Assembly (NCBI GenBank): GCA_003576685.1
Contig: QOZR01000014.1
Coordinates: forward strand, 1-64,000
Length of the DNA stretch: 64,000 bases
Source of the DNA: Virgifigura deserti
Lineage (GTDB): Bacteria > Pseudomonadota > Alphaproteobacteria > Dongiales > Dongiaceae
Direction of reading: 5' to 3'
The notes beneath the pieces were generated by a model that was not told the DNA's origin, searched no databases, and saw nothing but the letters and a program-made list of their open reading frames with translations. The translations under genes and the position numbers were made by a program. Below, piece by piece: positions 24,556 to 33,297 of this stretch (the stretch's first letter is position 1; every line of letters starts with the position of its first letter).

Positions 24556-25382
24556 CCCAATCCCCAATGGAACGTGCCCCCATGGCACGCGGCGGCGAGT
24601 CGCGCCAGTGGCACCGCTACACGCCGCGTCAGCGGCTGGTCCGTTTCATCTCCTATCTGCTGTTCGTCGCAGTCACCGTCTGGGCGCTTCGCTCGGTCGA
24701 CATCTTCTGGCCGTGGCTCTTCGATGCACCCAACGCAATGGGCGATCTGTTCGGCCGCATGGTGCCGCCGGATTTCTCGCGCTGGAGCGATATCGTCCGG
24801 GCCCTGCTCGAGACGCTGAACATCGCCACCATCGCGACATTCTTCGCAATCCTGATGGCACTGCCGGTCGCCTATATCGCGGCCCAGAACACGACACCGA
24901 ACAAGGCGTTCCTCTGGCTCGGGCGCTTCATCCTGGTTTCGAGCCGGTCGGTGAACACGCTGATCTGGGCACTACTGTTCGTGGCGATCTTCGGTCCCGG
25001 CGTGCTGGCCGGCATTCTCGCCATCACCTTCCGGTCTGTCGGCTTCCTGGGCAAGCTGCTCGGCGAGGCGATCGAGGAGATCGACCGTAATCCCGTCGAG
25101 GCGATCGAGGCGACCGGTGCCTCGCGCGGCAAGGTCATCCTCTATGCCATCGTGCCACAGGTCGTGCCGACCTTCTTCGCCGTCAGCATCCTGCGCTGGG
25201 ACATCAACCTCCGGGAATCGACGGTGCTCGGCCTCGTCGGCGCCGGTGGTATCGGCCTGCTCCTGCAGGGTGCGATCGACACCTTCCAGTGGCAGGTAGT
25301 CGCGGCCATCCTGCTGGCTATCATCGTTCTGGTACTGCTCGGCGAGGCGATCTCCGGCTGGCTGCGCAGCAAGGTGATCTGA
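24549..25382 (+). CDS. phnE: Phosphonate-type ABC transporter permease 2
   Basis: This is the second PhnE permease, 277 residues. The N-terminal 30 residues are charged, then come several membrane segments and the interaction loop EEIDRNPVEAIEATGASRGKVILYAIVPQVVP. RESTVLGLVGAGGIGLLLQGAI matches its partner. It starts inside the end of the first permease gene. No C-P lyase, phosphonatase or phosphite dehydrogenase gene follows; the next gene is an unrelated acyltransferase 170 bases on. Confidence 0.94.
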   Translation: MVTQSPMERAPMARGGESRQWHRYTPRQRLVRFISYLLFVAVTVWALRSVDIFWPWLFDAPNAMGDLFGRMVPPDFSRWSDIVRALLETLNIATIATFFAILMALPVAYIAAQNTTPNKAFLWLGRFILVSSRSVNTLIWALLFVAIFGPGVLAGILAITFRSVGFLGKLLGEAIEEIDRNPVEAIEATGASRGKVILYAIVPQVVPTFFAVSILRWDINLRESTVLGLVGAGGIGLLLQGAIDTFQWQVVAAILLAIIVLVLLGEAISGWLRSKVI

Positions 25383-25552
25383 CCTCTGCAATGCGGTTGG
25401 GACCGGCCGTGCGACCTGCCGCGAAAGGCATAAGCCCAAAGGTCGCGATGCCGAGCCTCGACAGCGTGATATCGTAGGGCAAGAGTTTCGGTCCTGTGCG
25501 GGCCTGCGGCCGGATCGGCCGGGGCCCGCGTCACCGAGCGCGGTTGTGACCC

Positions 25553-26701
25553 ATGACGCGCGATATCCACGCCCTCACATCGCTGCGCGGCGTTGCGGCG
25601 CTGTCTGTCGCCACCCTCCATGTGCACCGGGATTTCGGCTATAGCTGGAACTTCGCCGGCCATACGCTTTACATCGAAATGGCCTATCTCTGGGTGGACT
25701 TCTTCTTCATTTTGTCGGGCTTCGTGATGAGCCACGTCTATGCAGGCGATTTCACCCATGGCGTCACGGCGAAAACGGCCCGGCGGTTCCTGGCGAAGCG
25801 GTTCGCCCGAATCTATCCCCTTCACCTTCTGACCCTATGCTTCTTCTGGGCGTGGGCGATCACGAAGCTGATGGCCGATGTGCGAACGTCCGGTCATGTC
25901 GACCCGGCCGTGATTCCAATTCATTTGTTCATGATGCAAGGGTGGGGGTGGCTTCAGGATCTGTATTGGAACTATCCCGCATGGTCCGTCAGCGCAGAGG
26001 TCGCCGCCTATCTGCTGTTTCCATGGCTGTGCCTGTTCGTCGGCTGGGGACCTCGATCGAGGTCGATTGCGACGGCGTTCGGATGTGTCGTGGGGCTGGC
26101 GCTGTTGCAGGCCCTGGAATCGAAGCACTCCCTGAAGCACGCAACCTATGACACCGGGGTCATACGTTGCCTGTTCGAGTTCGTGCTCGGCATGCTGCTC
26201 TACCGAGCCTATGGCTTTCTGTCCGCGTCCCGGCGGATGAGTTGGATCGGCGGAGATGCCATCGCGTTCGGAGGCTTCGGGGCCCTCGTTATGGCGATGC
26301 ATTTCGGGGCGCCGGAACTAGCGATCATCGGCGCCTGTGCACTGGTCATTCTCAGCGGCTCGCTGAACCAGGGCGGGTTCTCCCGCTTCTTCGCACTCCC
26401 GCCGCTGCTGTGGCTCGGCTCTGCATCTTATGCGATCTATATGCTGCATGCGCCTCTTCTCGCCGCCTGGGGGCCGATCAGCACACGCCTGCCGCAAGAA
26501 TGGATCGGAAGCCCATTGCTGGCGGCCACTTACCTTGCCGTCTTCATGATGGTATTGCTTAGTGTCGCCGGTTTGACGCATCGCTTCTTCGAGGTGCCGG
26601 CCCGGACCCATATCTACCGATTCACGTCGGCGCGGTTCGGCGGCAGGGCTTCGCCGCGTCTCGTCGGCCCGGCGGTCGGGGGGAGCCTGCGAGACTCTTA
26701 G
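25553..26701 (+). CDS. Acyltransferase family 3 membrane protein
   Basis: This is a membrane-embedded acyltransferase (OafA/ExoZ/NodX fold), 382 residues. The N-terminus has the family's DIHALTSLRGVAALSVATLHVHRDFGY with the active-site histidine. WVDFFFILSGFVMSHVY and KRFARIYPLHLLTL follow, with about ten hydrophobic segments in all. Such enzymes O-acetylate or otherwise acylate exopolysaccharide, O-antigen or lipid. A single-gene unit; no neighbour reveals the acceptor. Confidence 0.9.
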   Translation: MTRDIHALTSLRGVAALSVATLHVHRDFGYSWNFAGHTLYIEMAYLWVDFFFILSGFVMSHVYAGDFTHGVTAKTARRFLAKRFARIYPLHLLTLCFFWAWAITKLMADVRTSGHVDPAVIPIHLFMMQGWGWLQDLYWNYPAWSVSAEVAAYLLFPWLCLFVGWGPRSRSIATAFGCVVGLALLQALESKHSLKHATYDTGVIRCLFEFVLGMLLYRAYGFLSASRRMSWIGGDAIAFGGFGALVMAMHFGAPELAIIGACALVILSGSLNQGGFSRFFALPPLLWLGSASYAIYMLHAPLLAAWGPISTRLPQEWIGSPLLAATYLAVFMMVLLSVAGLTHRFFEVPARTHIYRFTSARFGGRASPRLVGPAVGGSLRDS

Positions 26702-26742
26702 AACAATCGGCACGATAAGGCAGGCGACGAGGGAGGGTCACC

Positions 26743-27723
26743 ATGATGGGAAGGACTTTTGCCGTCTTCGTGGCGGCGCTGACCGTTTGGTTTGCGGTTC
26801 CGGCCGTTTCGATCGGTTGGGCGCAGACCGTGAAGATCACGCCGCTGGGCAGCCATGACGGCGAGTTCTGCCGCAGCGATCGCGCATTCCTGCTGGAGGA
26901 CTCCGACGGAACCACGCTGCTCTTCGACGTCGGACGGACCGTCGCCGGACCGGAGGATCCGCGCCTCGGAGAAGTCGATGTCGTGCTACTGAGCGGCGTG
27001 CATGGCGACCATATCGGTGACCAGAGGATTGCGGAGGTCAATGCCGGAAGCTGCGCCGAGCCGGCGACGACGGTCGCGACGACGCCAGCTTCCAACACCG
27101 CCCTGATCTCCGCGGGAAAGGGGGCCACGATCATCGTCGGCGGCCATATGCACGAGTTCCTGGCTGCCAAGCTGGAGCAAGCCGGCGGGTCCGCGGATCA
27201 GGTCCAAATCCTGCGCTTCGGCGGCAAGCGGACGGTGAACGGTGTTCAGATCGCGATCATTCCGGTGGTGCATGCGAACGGCGTATCACCGGACTTCCTC
27301 AATACGGAGATAACCGCAGCACTCGAGCCCGACGGGCTGACCGCCTATGTCGGCCCGGATAATGGCTATGTCGTCTCCTTCAGCAACGGGCTCGTGGTCT
27401 ATCTCTCCGGCGACACGGGGCATACCTCGGACATGGAGACGATCGTACAGCGCTATTACCAGGCCGAGCTCGCGATCATGAATATGGGCGACATCTACAC
27501 CATGGGGCCCGAAGAGGCAGCTTGGGCGGTCGAGGAACTGATCAAGCCCAAGGCGGTGATTCCGTCGCACGCCAATGAGGCGGCGACCGAGGGCGGCGCG
27601 GTGGTTCCGGGAACCCGGACGCAGAGATTCGTCGAGCTCGTCGAAAACATTCCCGTCCATCTGCCACTGAGCGGCCGGACGATGGAGTTCGACGGCGACG
27701 GCAGCTGCGTCAAAGGCTGCTGA
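26743..27723 (+). CDS. Exported metallo-beta-lactamase-fold hydrolase
   Basis: This protein of 326 residues starts with a signal peptide (MMGRTFAVFVAALTVWFAVP, then SIGWAQ), so it is probably periplasmic. The fold's metal motif appears as GVHGDHIGD at about residues 85-93, where the first histidine of the normal HxHxDH is replaced by a glycine or valine neighbour; GGHMHEF, PVVHANG, SGDTGH and PSHANEAA supply further metal ligands. That makes it a variant of the UlaG/YcbL type. Substrate unknown. Two ATGs at 26743 and 26746 follow a GAGGGAGG ribosome site. Confidence 0.82.
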   Translation: MMGRTFAVFVAALTVWFAVPAVSIGWAQTVKITPLGSHDGEFCRSDRAFLLEDSDGTTLLFDVGRTVAGPEDPRLGEVDVVLLSGVHGDHIGDQRIAEVNAGSCAEPATTVATTPASNTALISAGKGATIIVGGHMHEFLAAKLEQAGGSADQVQILRFGGKRTVNGVQIAIIPVVHANGVSPDFLNTEITAALEPDGLTAYVGPDNGYVVSFSNGLVVYLSGDTGHTSDMETIVQRYYQAELAIMNMGDIYTMGPEEAAWAVEELIKPKAVIPSHANEAATEGGAVVPGTRTQRFVELVENIPVHLPLSGRTMEFDGDGSCVKGC

Positions 27724-27747
27724 AGGTCCCCCGCGCTCCGCCCTCAG

Positions 27748-28923
27748 CTATAGCCGCCCCTCGAGGCTGGCCACGAACATCTGCTTGAGCTCGGGCGCGC
27801 CGATCGGGACCGGGTTACCGCCGGCGCTCGGGTCGTCGGCCGCCATCGCCGACAGCTCGTCGAGCCGGTCATTGCCGACGCCGAGATCCTTCAGCGTATG
27901 CGGGATGCCAAGGTCTTTGCGCAGGGCCAGCACCCAATCCATCACCGACTGGTAGGAGGGGTCGGGCAGACCGAGCCAGGCGGCGAGCCGCGTCATCTTC
28001 GGCTCGATCGCCTTGCGGTTGAACGCCAGCACATAGGGCATGAAGACTGCGTTGGTCAGGCCATGATGGGTGTCGTAGACGGCGCCCACCGGGTGGCTCA
28101 GCGCATGGATCGCGCCGAGGCCCTTCTGGAAGGCGGTGGCGCCCATGCTGGCCGCCGCCATCATATGGGCGCGGGCGGCGACGTTCTTGCCGTCCTTCAC
28201 CGCGACCGGCAGCCACTCCTTGACCAGCCGCATGCCCTCGACGGCGATGCCGTCCGCCATCGGGTGATAGCCGGGGGCGCAGTAGGCCTCGAGGCAATGG
28301 GCGAGTGCATCCATCCCCGTGGCCGCCGTCACATGCGGCGGCAGGCCGACGGTCAGCTCCGGGTCCGAGATCACGATCACCGGCAGCATCTTCGGGTGGA
28401 AGATGATCTTCTTGACGTGTGTCGCCTCGTTGGTGATGACCGAGGCGCGGCCGACCTCCGATCCGGTGCCGGCGGTCGTGGGAACCGCGATCACCGGCGC
28501 GACCCCGTCGGGATCGACGCGCATCCAGTTGTCGCCGACATCCTCGAAGTCCCAGATCGGCCGGGTCTGCCCGGCCATCAGCGCCACCGCCTTGGCCGCG
28601 TCGAGCGCGCTGCCGCCGCCGAAGGCGATCACGCCGTCATGGCCGCCGGCGCGATAGACCTCGAGCCCGTCCTCGACATTCTTGCCGATCGGGTTCCCCT
28701 TCACCTCCGCGAAGAGGCCGGTGGGAATCCCCGCCGCCTCGTTGCGCGCGATCGCGTCCTTCACCATCTGCAGATTGGCGAGGCCGGGATCCGTGACCAG
28801 CAACGGCCGGCCCATGCCGGCGGCCTTGCAGGCGTCCGGCAGCTCGGCGATCCGGCCGGGGCCGAAGCGCATCGCGGTGGGGTAGTTCCAGTTGCCGCGG
28901 AGCGCGGCGGCATTATCGGTCAT
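27748..28923 (-). CDS. Iron-containing alcohol dehydrogenase
   Basis: This is a group III NAD-dependent alcohol dehydrogenase, 391 residues. The nucleotide site is visible as FGGGSALDAAKAVALM and PTTAGTGSEVGR. Metal ligands are in GMDALAHCLEAY and GAIHALSHPVGAVYDTHHG. The start was set at the ATG at 28921-28923; a TTG eight codons upstream is less likely. It follows the aldehyde dehydrogenase gene by 95 bases on the same strand, so the two probably act in sequence on an alcohol and its aldehyde. Confidence 0.93.
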   Translation of the reverse strand: MTDNAAALRGNWNYPTAMRFGPGRIAELPDACKAAGMGRPLLVTDPGLANLQMVKDAIARNEAAGIPTGLFAEVKGNPIGKNVEDGLEVYRAGGHDGVIAFGGGSALDAAKAVALMAGQTRPIWDFEDVGDNWMRVDPDGVAPVIAVPTTAGTGSEVGRASVITNEATHVKKIIFHPKMLPVIVISDPELTVGLPPHVTAATGMDALAHCLEAYCAPGYHPMADGIAVEGMRLVKEWLPVAVKDGKNVAARAHMMAAASMGATAFQKGLGAIHALSHPVGAVYDTHHGLTNAVFMPYVLAFNRKAIEPKMTRLAAWLGLPDPSYQSVMDWVLALRKDLGIPHTLKDLGVGNDRLDELSAMAADDPSAGGNPVPIGAPELKQMFVASLEGRL

Positions 28924-29018
28924 GGGGATGATCCTTCGCGACTGCACCGTTGTCGAAACGAGGCGGTATCGTAGCGCCTTACCGGCTCCGTTCGCCTCTG
29001 AATTCTATTGCTGCGCCT

Positions 29019-30410
29019 TCAAATGGCCGTCCGCAGATGGAAGGACTTCGGCCGGGTTAAATGCTCGTAGCCGACCTTGCTCAGCGTACAGCCGCGGCCC
29101 GAATCCTTGACGCCGGTCCAGGCCAGAGCCGGGTCGAGATAGTCGCAGCGGTTCATGAACCAGGTGCCGGTCGCGATGCGGTCGCCAATGCGGATCGCGG
29201 CGTCTTCGTCCGCAGTCCAGATCGCGGCGGTCAGGCCATAGGCGTTGTCGTTCATCAGCCGGATCGCCTGGTCGTCGTTGCGCACCTTCATGATGGCGGC
29301 GACCGGGCCGAAGCATTCGTCCTGCATGATCGGATTGCCGTTACTGGTCACCGTCAGGACCTGTGGCGCGAGATAGGCGGTGCCCTTCTTCGCCGCCTTG
29401 AACGGCTTCGCGTCGATTAGCGCCTTGGCGCCGTTACGCACGGCCTTGGCAACCTGCTTGCGGATCTGGTCGGCCGCGCTCGCCCGCACGACGGGCCCGA
29501 GATTGGTGTCGGCGTCGAGCGGGTTGCCCAGGCGATAGTTCCGCGTCAGGTCGACGAAACCCTCGAGGAACGGCTTGTAGACGTCGGCATGGACGTAGAT
29601 CCGCTGAATGCCGCAGCAGGACTGACCGGAATTGAAGAAGGCGCCGTCGACCAGGTTCTCAATGGCGTGCGGCAGCTTGGCGTCGGGCCGGACATAGGCC
29701 GGGTCGCAGCCGCCGAGCTCGAGGCCGATGCCGATGAAGCGCTCGGCCGCCGCCTGCTGCACGGCGCGGCCGCCGGCGACCGAACCGGTGAAGGCGACGA
29801 AGTCGACGCCGTCGCTGCCGATCAGCTTCGCGGTGTCGGCGTGGCTCAGATGCAGGAACTGGAACAGACCCTTCGGCAGGCCGGCCGCCTTGAAGGCCTG
29901 AGCGAAGCGCTCGGCGCAGAGCGGCGTCTGCGCCGAATGCTTCAGGATCACGGCATTGCCGGCCATCAGCGCGGGGATGACGGCGTTGACCGCGGTCAGA
30001 TAGGGGAAGTTCCAGGGCGCGACCACGAAGGCGACGCCGAGCGGCTCGCGGCGGATGAAGCGAGTGAAGCCCGGCTTGTCGCCGACCGCGACATCAGCCA
30101 GCGCCTCGGGTGCGATCGCGATCATATGCCGCGCCCGCTCCTCGAAGCCGCGCACCTCGCCCGGCGCCTGGGAGAGGGGGCGACCGATCTGCCGGGTGAT
30201 CTCCTCGGCGATCTCGTCCCTGCGAGCGACGAAGGCGTCGACCGCGCGGGAAAGGATCTTGCCGCGTTCTTCGACCGGCAGGTCCTTCCACTTCTGGGCG
30301 GCTTTTCGCGCCGCCGTCAGCGCCTTGTCGATTTCCGCGCCACTTGCCAGCGTCCGCTCCACATAGATGCTGCCGTCGATCGGCGTGATCGTCTGCTGGC
30401 TCCCGGCCAT
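29019..30410 (-). CDS. Aldehyde dehydrogenase family protein
   Basis: This is an NAD(P)-dependent aldehyde dehydrogenase, 463 residues. The cofactor segment is VAFVVAPWNFPYLTAVNAVIPAL; FTGSVAGGRAVQQAAAERF, the catalytic glutamate in LELGGCDPAYV and the catalytic cysteine in FFNSGQSCCGIQRIYV are all present. The start was set at the ATG at 30408-30410, which has GAAGAGG upstream. It heads a two-gene unit with the alcohol dehydrogenase. The exact aldehyde is unknown. A half copy of a dispersed repeat lies in the gap before its start. Confidence 0.93.
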   Translation of the reverse strand: MAGSQQTITPIDGSIYVERTLASGAEIDKALTAARKAAQKWKDLPVEERGKILSRAVDAFVARRDEIAEEITRQIGRPLSQAPGEVRGFEERARHMIAIAPEALADVAVGDKPGFTRFIRREPLGVAFVVAPWNFPYLTAVNAVIPALMAGNAVILKHSAQTPLCAERFAQAFKAAGLPKGLFQFLHLSHADTAKLIGSDGVDFVAFTGSVAGGRAVQQAAAERFIGIGLELGGCDPAYVRPDAKLPHAIENLVDGAFFNSGQSCCGIQRIYVHADVYKPFLEGFVDLTRNYRLGNPLDADTNLGPVVRASAADQIRKQVAKAVRNGAKALIDAKPFKAAKKGTAYLAPQVLTVTSNGNPIMQDECFGPVAAIMKVRNDDQAIRLMNDNAYGLTAAIWTADEDAAIRIGDRIATGTWFMNRCDYLDPALAWTGVKDSGRGCTLSKVGYEHLTRPKSFHLRTAI

Positions 30411-30447
30411 GATTCCTCTTCCCTTTTGTCGAAAGCAGAACTCAAGC

Positions 30448-30462
30448 CACAGAGACACGGAG
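30448..30462. repeat. Half copy of the 989-1052 repeat
   Basis: The 15 bases cacagagacacggag match 999-1013 exactly. There is no second arm here. It lies in the 133-base gap between the divergent aldehyde dehydrogenase and DUF1275 genes. Confidence 0.6.
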
Positions 30463-30543
30463 AGTGGAGAAAAGTCAAATAGGGCGCCCTCAGGTTTCTT
30501 TCTGTTAAGTATTCTTCAGCCTACCAGCCAGTGGAATAGAAAG

Positions 30544-31260
30544 ATGAAGACGGTGACCGGACCAGGAGTCGTTTTTCGGAGCGAAGCGCCGCGCCTCCTG
30601 CTCGCCGTCACGCTCGCGGCCATCGCCGGCTGGGTGGATGCGGTCGGCTATCTGCATTTCGCGCATCTGTTCGTGTCATTCATGAGTGGCAACAGCACGA
30701 TCTTCGGCGTCGAAGTCGGAGGCGGCAACTGGACCGCCGCGATCACGCCGGTCCTGGCCATCGCAGCCTTCGTGTTCGGCTCGTTCCTGGGCACGCTCAC
30801 CGCCGCCGTGACCGGGCGCTGGCGGATGCCGGCCATCCTCGCGCTCGAGGCGGTCCTTCTTGCCCTTGCGCTTGCGCTGCCGCGATCTAGCGGCGTGCTC
30901 GCTCCGCCGCTTGTCCCGATTGCCGTCGCTATGGGCGCGCAGAACGCAGCGCTGCAGCATGTCGGGCGGATCAGCGTCAGCCTGACCTACGTCACCGGCG
31001 CGCTGGTGAAGCTCGGCCAGAGCCTCGCCGAGGCCATTCTCGGTCGCTCCGGGCGCTGGACATGGAGCCTCTATGCGGTCATGTGGCTGGGGCTCACGCT
31101 CGGCGCCATCGGCGGGGCGGTCGCCTATAAGCGCATTGATTATGACGGAGCGCTGATGGCGCCTGCGATAGTCCTTGCAAGCCTTAGCCTCTCCGCGACC
31201 CTATGGATCCTGGTGGCAGGGCGGTCTCGCAACCAAGCGGCAAAACGGACTTTTCGTTGA
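30544..31260 (+). CDS. YoaK/DUF1275 family membrane protein
   Basis: This is an inner-membrane protein of 238 residues with six predicted membrane segments. It matches the DUF1275 pattern: LAAIAGWVDAVGYLHFAHLFVSFMSGNSTIFG at about residues 24-55, then AMGAQNAALQHVGRISVSLTYVTGAL and GALVKLGQSLAEA. Function is unknown in the family. The start at the ATG at 30544 is preceded by a weak purine-rich site. The gene converges on the APC permease with a palindrome in the gap. Confidence 0.88.
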   Translation: MKTVTGPGVVFRSEAPRLLLAVTLAAIAGWVDAVGYLHFAHLFVSFMSGNSTIFGVEVGGGNWTAAITPVLAIAAFVFGSFLGTLTAAVTGRWRMPAILALEAVLLALALALPRSSGVLAPPLVPIAVAMGAQNAALQHVGRISVSLTYVTGALVKLGQSLAEAILGRSGRWTWSLYAVMWLGLTLGAIGGAVAYKRIDYDGALMAPAIVLASLSLSATLWILVAGRSRNQAAKRTFR

Positions 31261-31288
31261 TTGTAGAGGCGCGATATCGCAAGGGATA

Positions 31289-31321
31289 CCCCCACCTCGA
31301 CCCTCCCCCGCGAGGTGGGGG
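31289..31321. repeat. Intergenic palindrome
   Basis: Eleven-base arms cccccacctcg (31289-31299) and cgaggtggggg (31311-31321) around an 11-base C-rich centre. It lies between convergent genes and has no T-run. It is of the same C/G-rich style as the stretch inside dnaE2. Confidence 0.7.
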
Positions 31322-31353
31322 AGGGCCGGGGTCCAGGCGACGAACAGTTTCTT

Positions 31354-32898
31354 CTAGATGTGGCCGAGCGCCTTCTGGCGCTCGCGGACGGCGAAATCCT
31401 CCTCGGGGGAATAGACCAGCTTATGCCGCCCGATCAGGGCGAAATAGAGGATGCCGACGGCGTACCAGATTGCCGCGCCGTACACGCCGTCCCGGTAGAC
31501 TGGGTCCTGGAGCTGCATGATCAGCGTGACGATCGCGATCACCAGCGTGATCACCGCACCGGGAACGCCGACCGGACTGCGGTAGGGCCGCTCGATATGC
31601 GGCAGGTTCTTCCGCAGCAGGATGAACGAGATCGCCTGGAAGCCGTAGGAGATCACCGCGCCGAAGACGGCCATGTTCAGAAGTGTCCCGCCGATCACCG
31701 CGCCTGCATCCTCGCCCTTCCACCACAACACCAGCAGCATGACGAGGAAGCCGACGGTGCAGCCGGTGAGCAGCGCCAGATGGGGCACCTTGTGCTTGCC
31801 GTGCGTCACCGAGAGCACGCGCGGGAAATAGCCGGCGCGCGACAGCGAATAGATCTGCCGCCCCTGCGCATAGATGATGGTGTGTAGGCTGGCGATGAGG
31901 CCGATCACCGCAAGCAGCGCCAGAATGTTGGCGATGCCCGGCATGGTTATCCGGAAGCCATCGAGTATCGGCTCGCCGGACTGGCCGAGATAGAACGCGC
32001 CGGAGGCAGTACCGTTGGTGACCGGAATACTCGAATTGAGGAACGTCACCAGCATCGCCGAGATGCAGAGGGTCAGGATCCCCAGCATCAGGCCGCGCGG
32101 CATGTCGCGTTTCGGATTGTGGCTCTCCTCGGCTGCCAGCGGCAACTGCTCGATGGCGAGGAAAAGCCAGACCGCGAAGGGCAGGGCCGCGAGGATGCCG
32201 CTGATGCCGAGCGGCAGGAACGGTCCGCCGCCCTCGGGCAGTTCGATCAGATTGCCCTCGGGGCCGACACCGATGTTCAAGGCCCAGCGGCTGAAATCGA
32301 CATGCGGGATTGCGCTGATCCAGAACACGATCAGCACGAGGAGCGCAAGCAGCGTCACCGTGACCGACACCTTGAACGAGAGTTCGACCCCCAGGAGATT
32401 GAGAGTGAGGAACACGGCATAGGCAAAGATCCACCAGACCGGTTGGAACGCTGGCCCGGTCCCGAAAATGCCGCTGAGATAGGCGCCGATGAAGAAGGTG
32501 ATGACCGCTGGAGTGATGACATATTCGATGTTTTCGGCCAGTCCTGTGACGAAGCCGCCCCACGGTCCCATGGCGCTGCGTGCGAAGGAATAAGCGGCGC
32601 CGGTATGCGGTAGTGCCGGCGACATCTCGGCCAGCGAGTAGCACAGGCAAACATACATGGTGCCGATGAGGATGGCGGCGATCAGGAGGCCGCCGAAACC
32701 GCCGACGCCGATGCCGAGGTTCCAGCCGGAGAAATGGCCGGAGATGACGGCACCGACGCCAAGTGCCCAGAGCGAGCCGACGCCCGCATAGCGCCTGAGT
32801 CCGCGCTTCTCGAAATATTCCTGGCCGACGGTTTCGTAGTGAACGCCTTCGTAGGACACGCGGGAACTGGGCGTGCCTGCATCTTCTTGTCTTGCCAT
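31354..32898 (-). CDS. APC-family amino-acid/ethanolamine permease
   Basis: This is an inner-membrane transporter of the APC superfamily, 514 residues, about twelve membrane segments. Features are YAGVGSLWALGVGAVISGHFSGWNLG near residue 37, LCYSLAEMSPALPHTGAAYSFARSAMGPWGGF and LAAEESHNPKRDMPRGLMLG. This order fits the ethanolamine permease group, though other amines are possible. The start was set at the ATG at 32896-32898, which has GGAGGGGG upstream; the frame is open a further 55 codons with no meaning. It is divergent from the antiporter gene across a 399-base gap. Confidence 0.88.
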   Translation of the reverse strand: MARQEDAGTPSSRVSYEGVHYETVGQEYFEKRGLRRYAGVGSLWALGVGAVISGHFSGWNLGIGVGGFGGLLIAAILIGTMYVCLCYSLAEMSPALPHTGAAYSFARSAMGPWGGFVTGLAENIEYVITPAVITFFIGAYLSGIFGTGPAFQPVWWIFAYAVFLTLNLLGVELSFKVSVTVTLLALLVLIVFWISAIPHVDFSRWALNIGVGPEGNLIELPEGGGPFLPLGISGILAALPFAVWLFLAIEQLPLAAEESHNPKRDMPRGLMLGILTLCISAMLVTFLNSSIPVTNGTASGAFYLGQSGEPILDGFRITMPGIANILALLAVIGLIASLHTIIYAQGRQIYSLSRAGYFPRVLSVTHGKHKVPHLALLTGCTVGFLVMLLVLWWKGEDAGAVIGGTLLNMAVFGAVISYGFQAISFILLRKNLPHIERPYRSPVGVPGAVITLVIAIVTLIMQLQDPVYRDGVYGAAIWYAVGILYFALIGRHKLVYSPEEDFAVRERQKALGHI

Positions 32899-33297
32899 AA
32901 GCCCCCTCCGTTGATTCGTTAAAGAAAGGCCTTCTGCCCTCTCATCCGATCGGTCGTGGGCGAGTACAGTGGGGCACTCCCTCCAGAACAAGATTTGAAA
33001 CGATGACGTGAAGCGAGCGAGCCCCGCTTTCCGATCGAGCCGGAGTTCCGACTCCGGCAGCAAGCCGCCCCCTCTGCGGCTCGGCAGAAATATTGCCGCT
33101 CAAAAAAAAACTTTGTAAAGGCTCGTCGCGCATGCCGAGCTTCAGTCGTCCTTCAATGTCGGTGCCCGAAAGGCCCTGAACAGGTGCTGAAGGCTTGGTG
33201 GCGCTATGTTTTCTCTATATCTTATGGAAAGAAGCGCCGCTGCGAGGGGTGGCTCCACCCTTGGGCGACGTCAATCCAGCCATCGGTTCCAGAGAGA
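32899..33297. other. 399-base gap between divergent APC permease and antiporter genes
   Basis: Nothing in this stretch codes convincingly. There is a short hairpin, ccggag-ttccga-ctccgg at 33040-33057, an A-run (nine A at 33103-33111), and a second hairpin-like stretch near 33247-33265 (ggggtggctccaccctt). These could be leader structures for either gene; no known riboswitch consensus was recognised. Confidence 0.5.

Noticed and set aside
28924..32898. Reading the alcohol and aldehyde dehydrogenases and the APC permease as one ethanolamine operon.
   Set aside because: A plus-strand DUF1275 gene lies between them and no ethanolamine ammonia-lyase gene is present.
33240..33270. Hairpin near ggggtggctccaccctt as a riboswitch for the antiporter gene.
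   Set aside because: No known riboswitch consensus was recognised; a simple hairpin is not enough.
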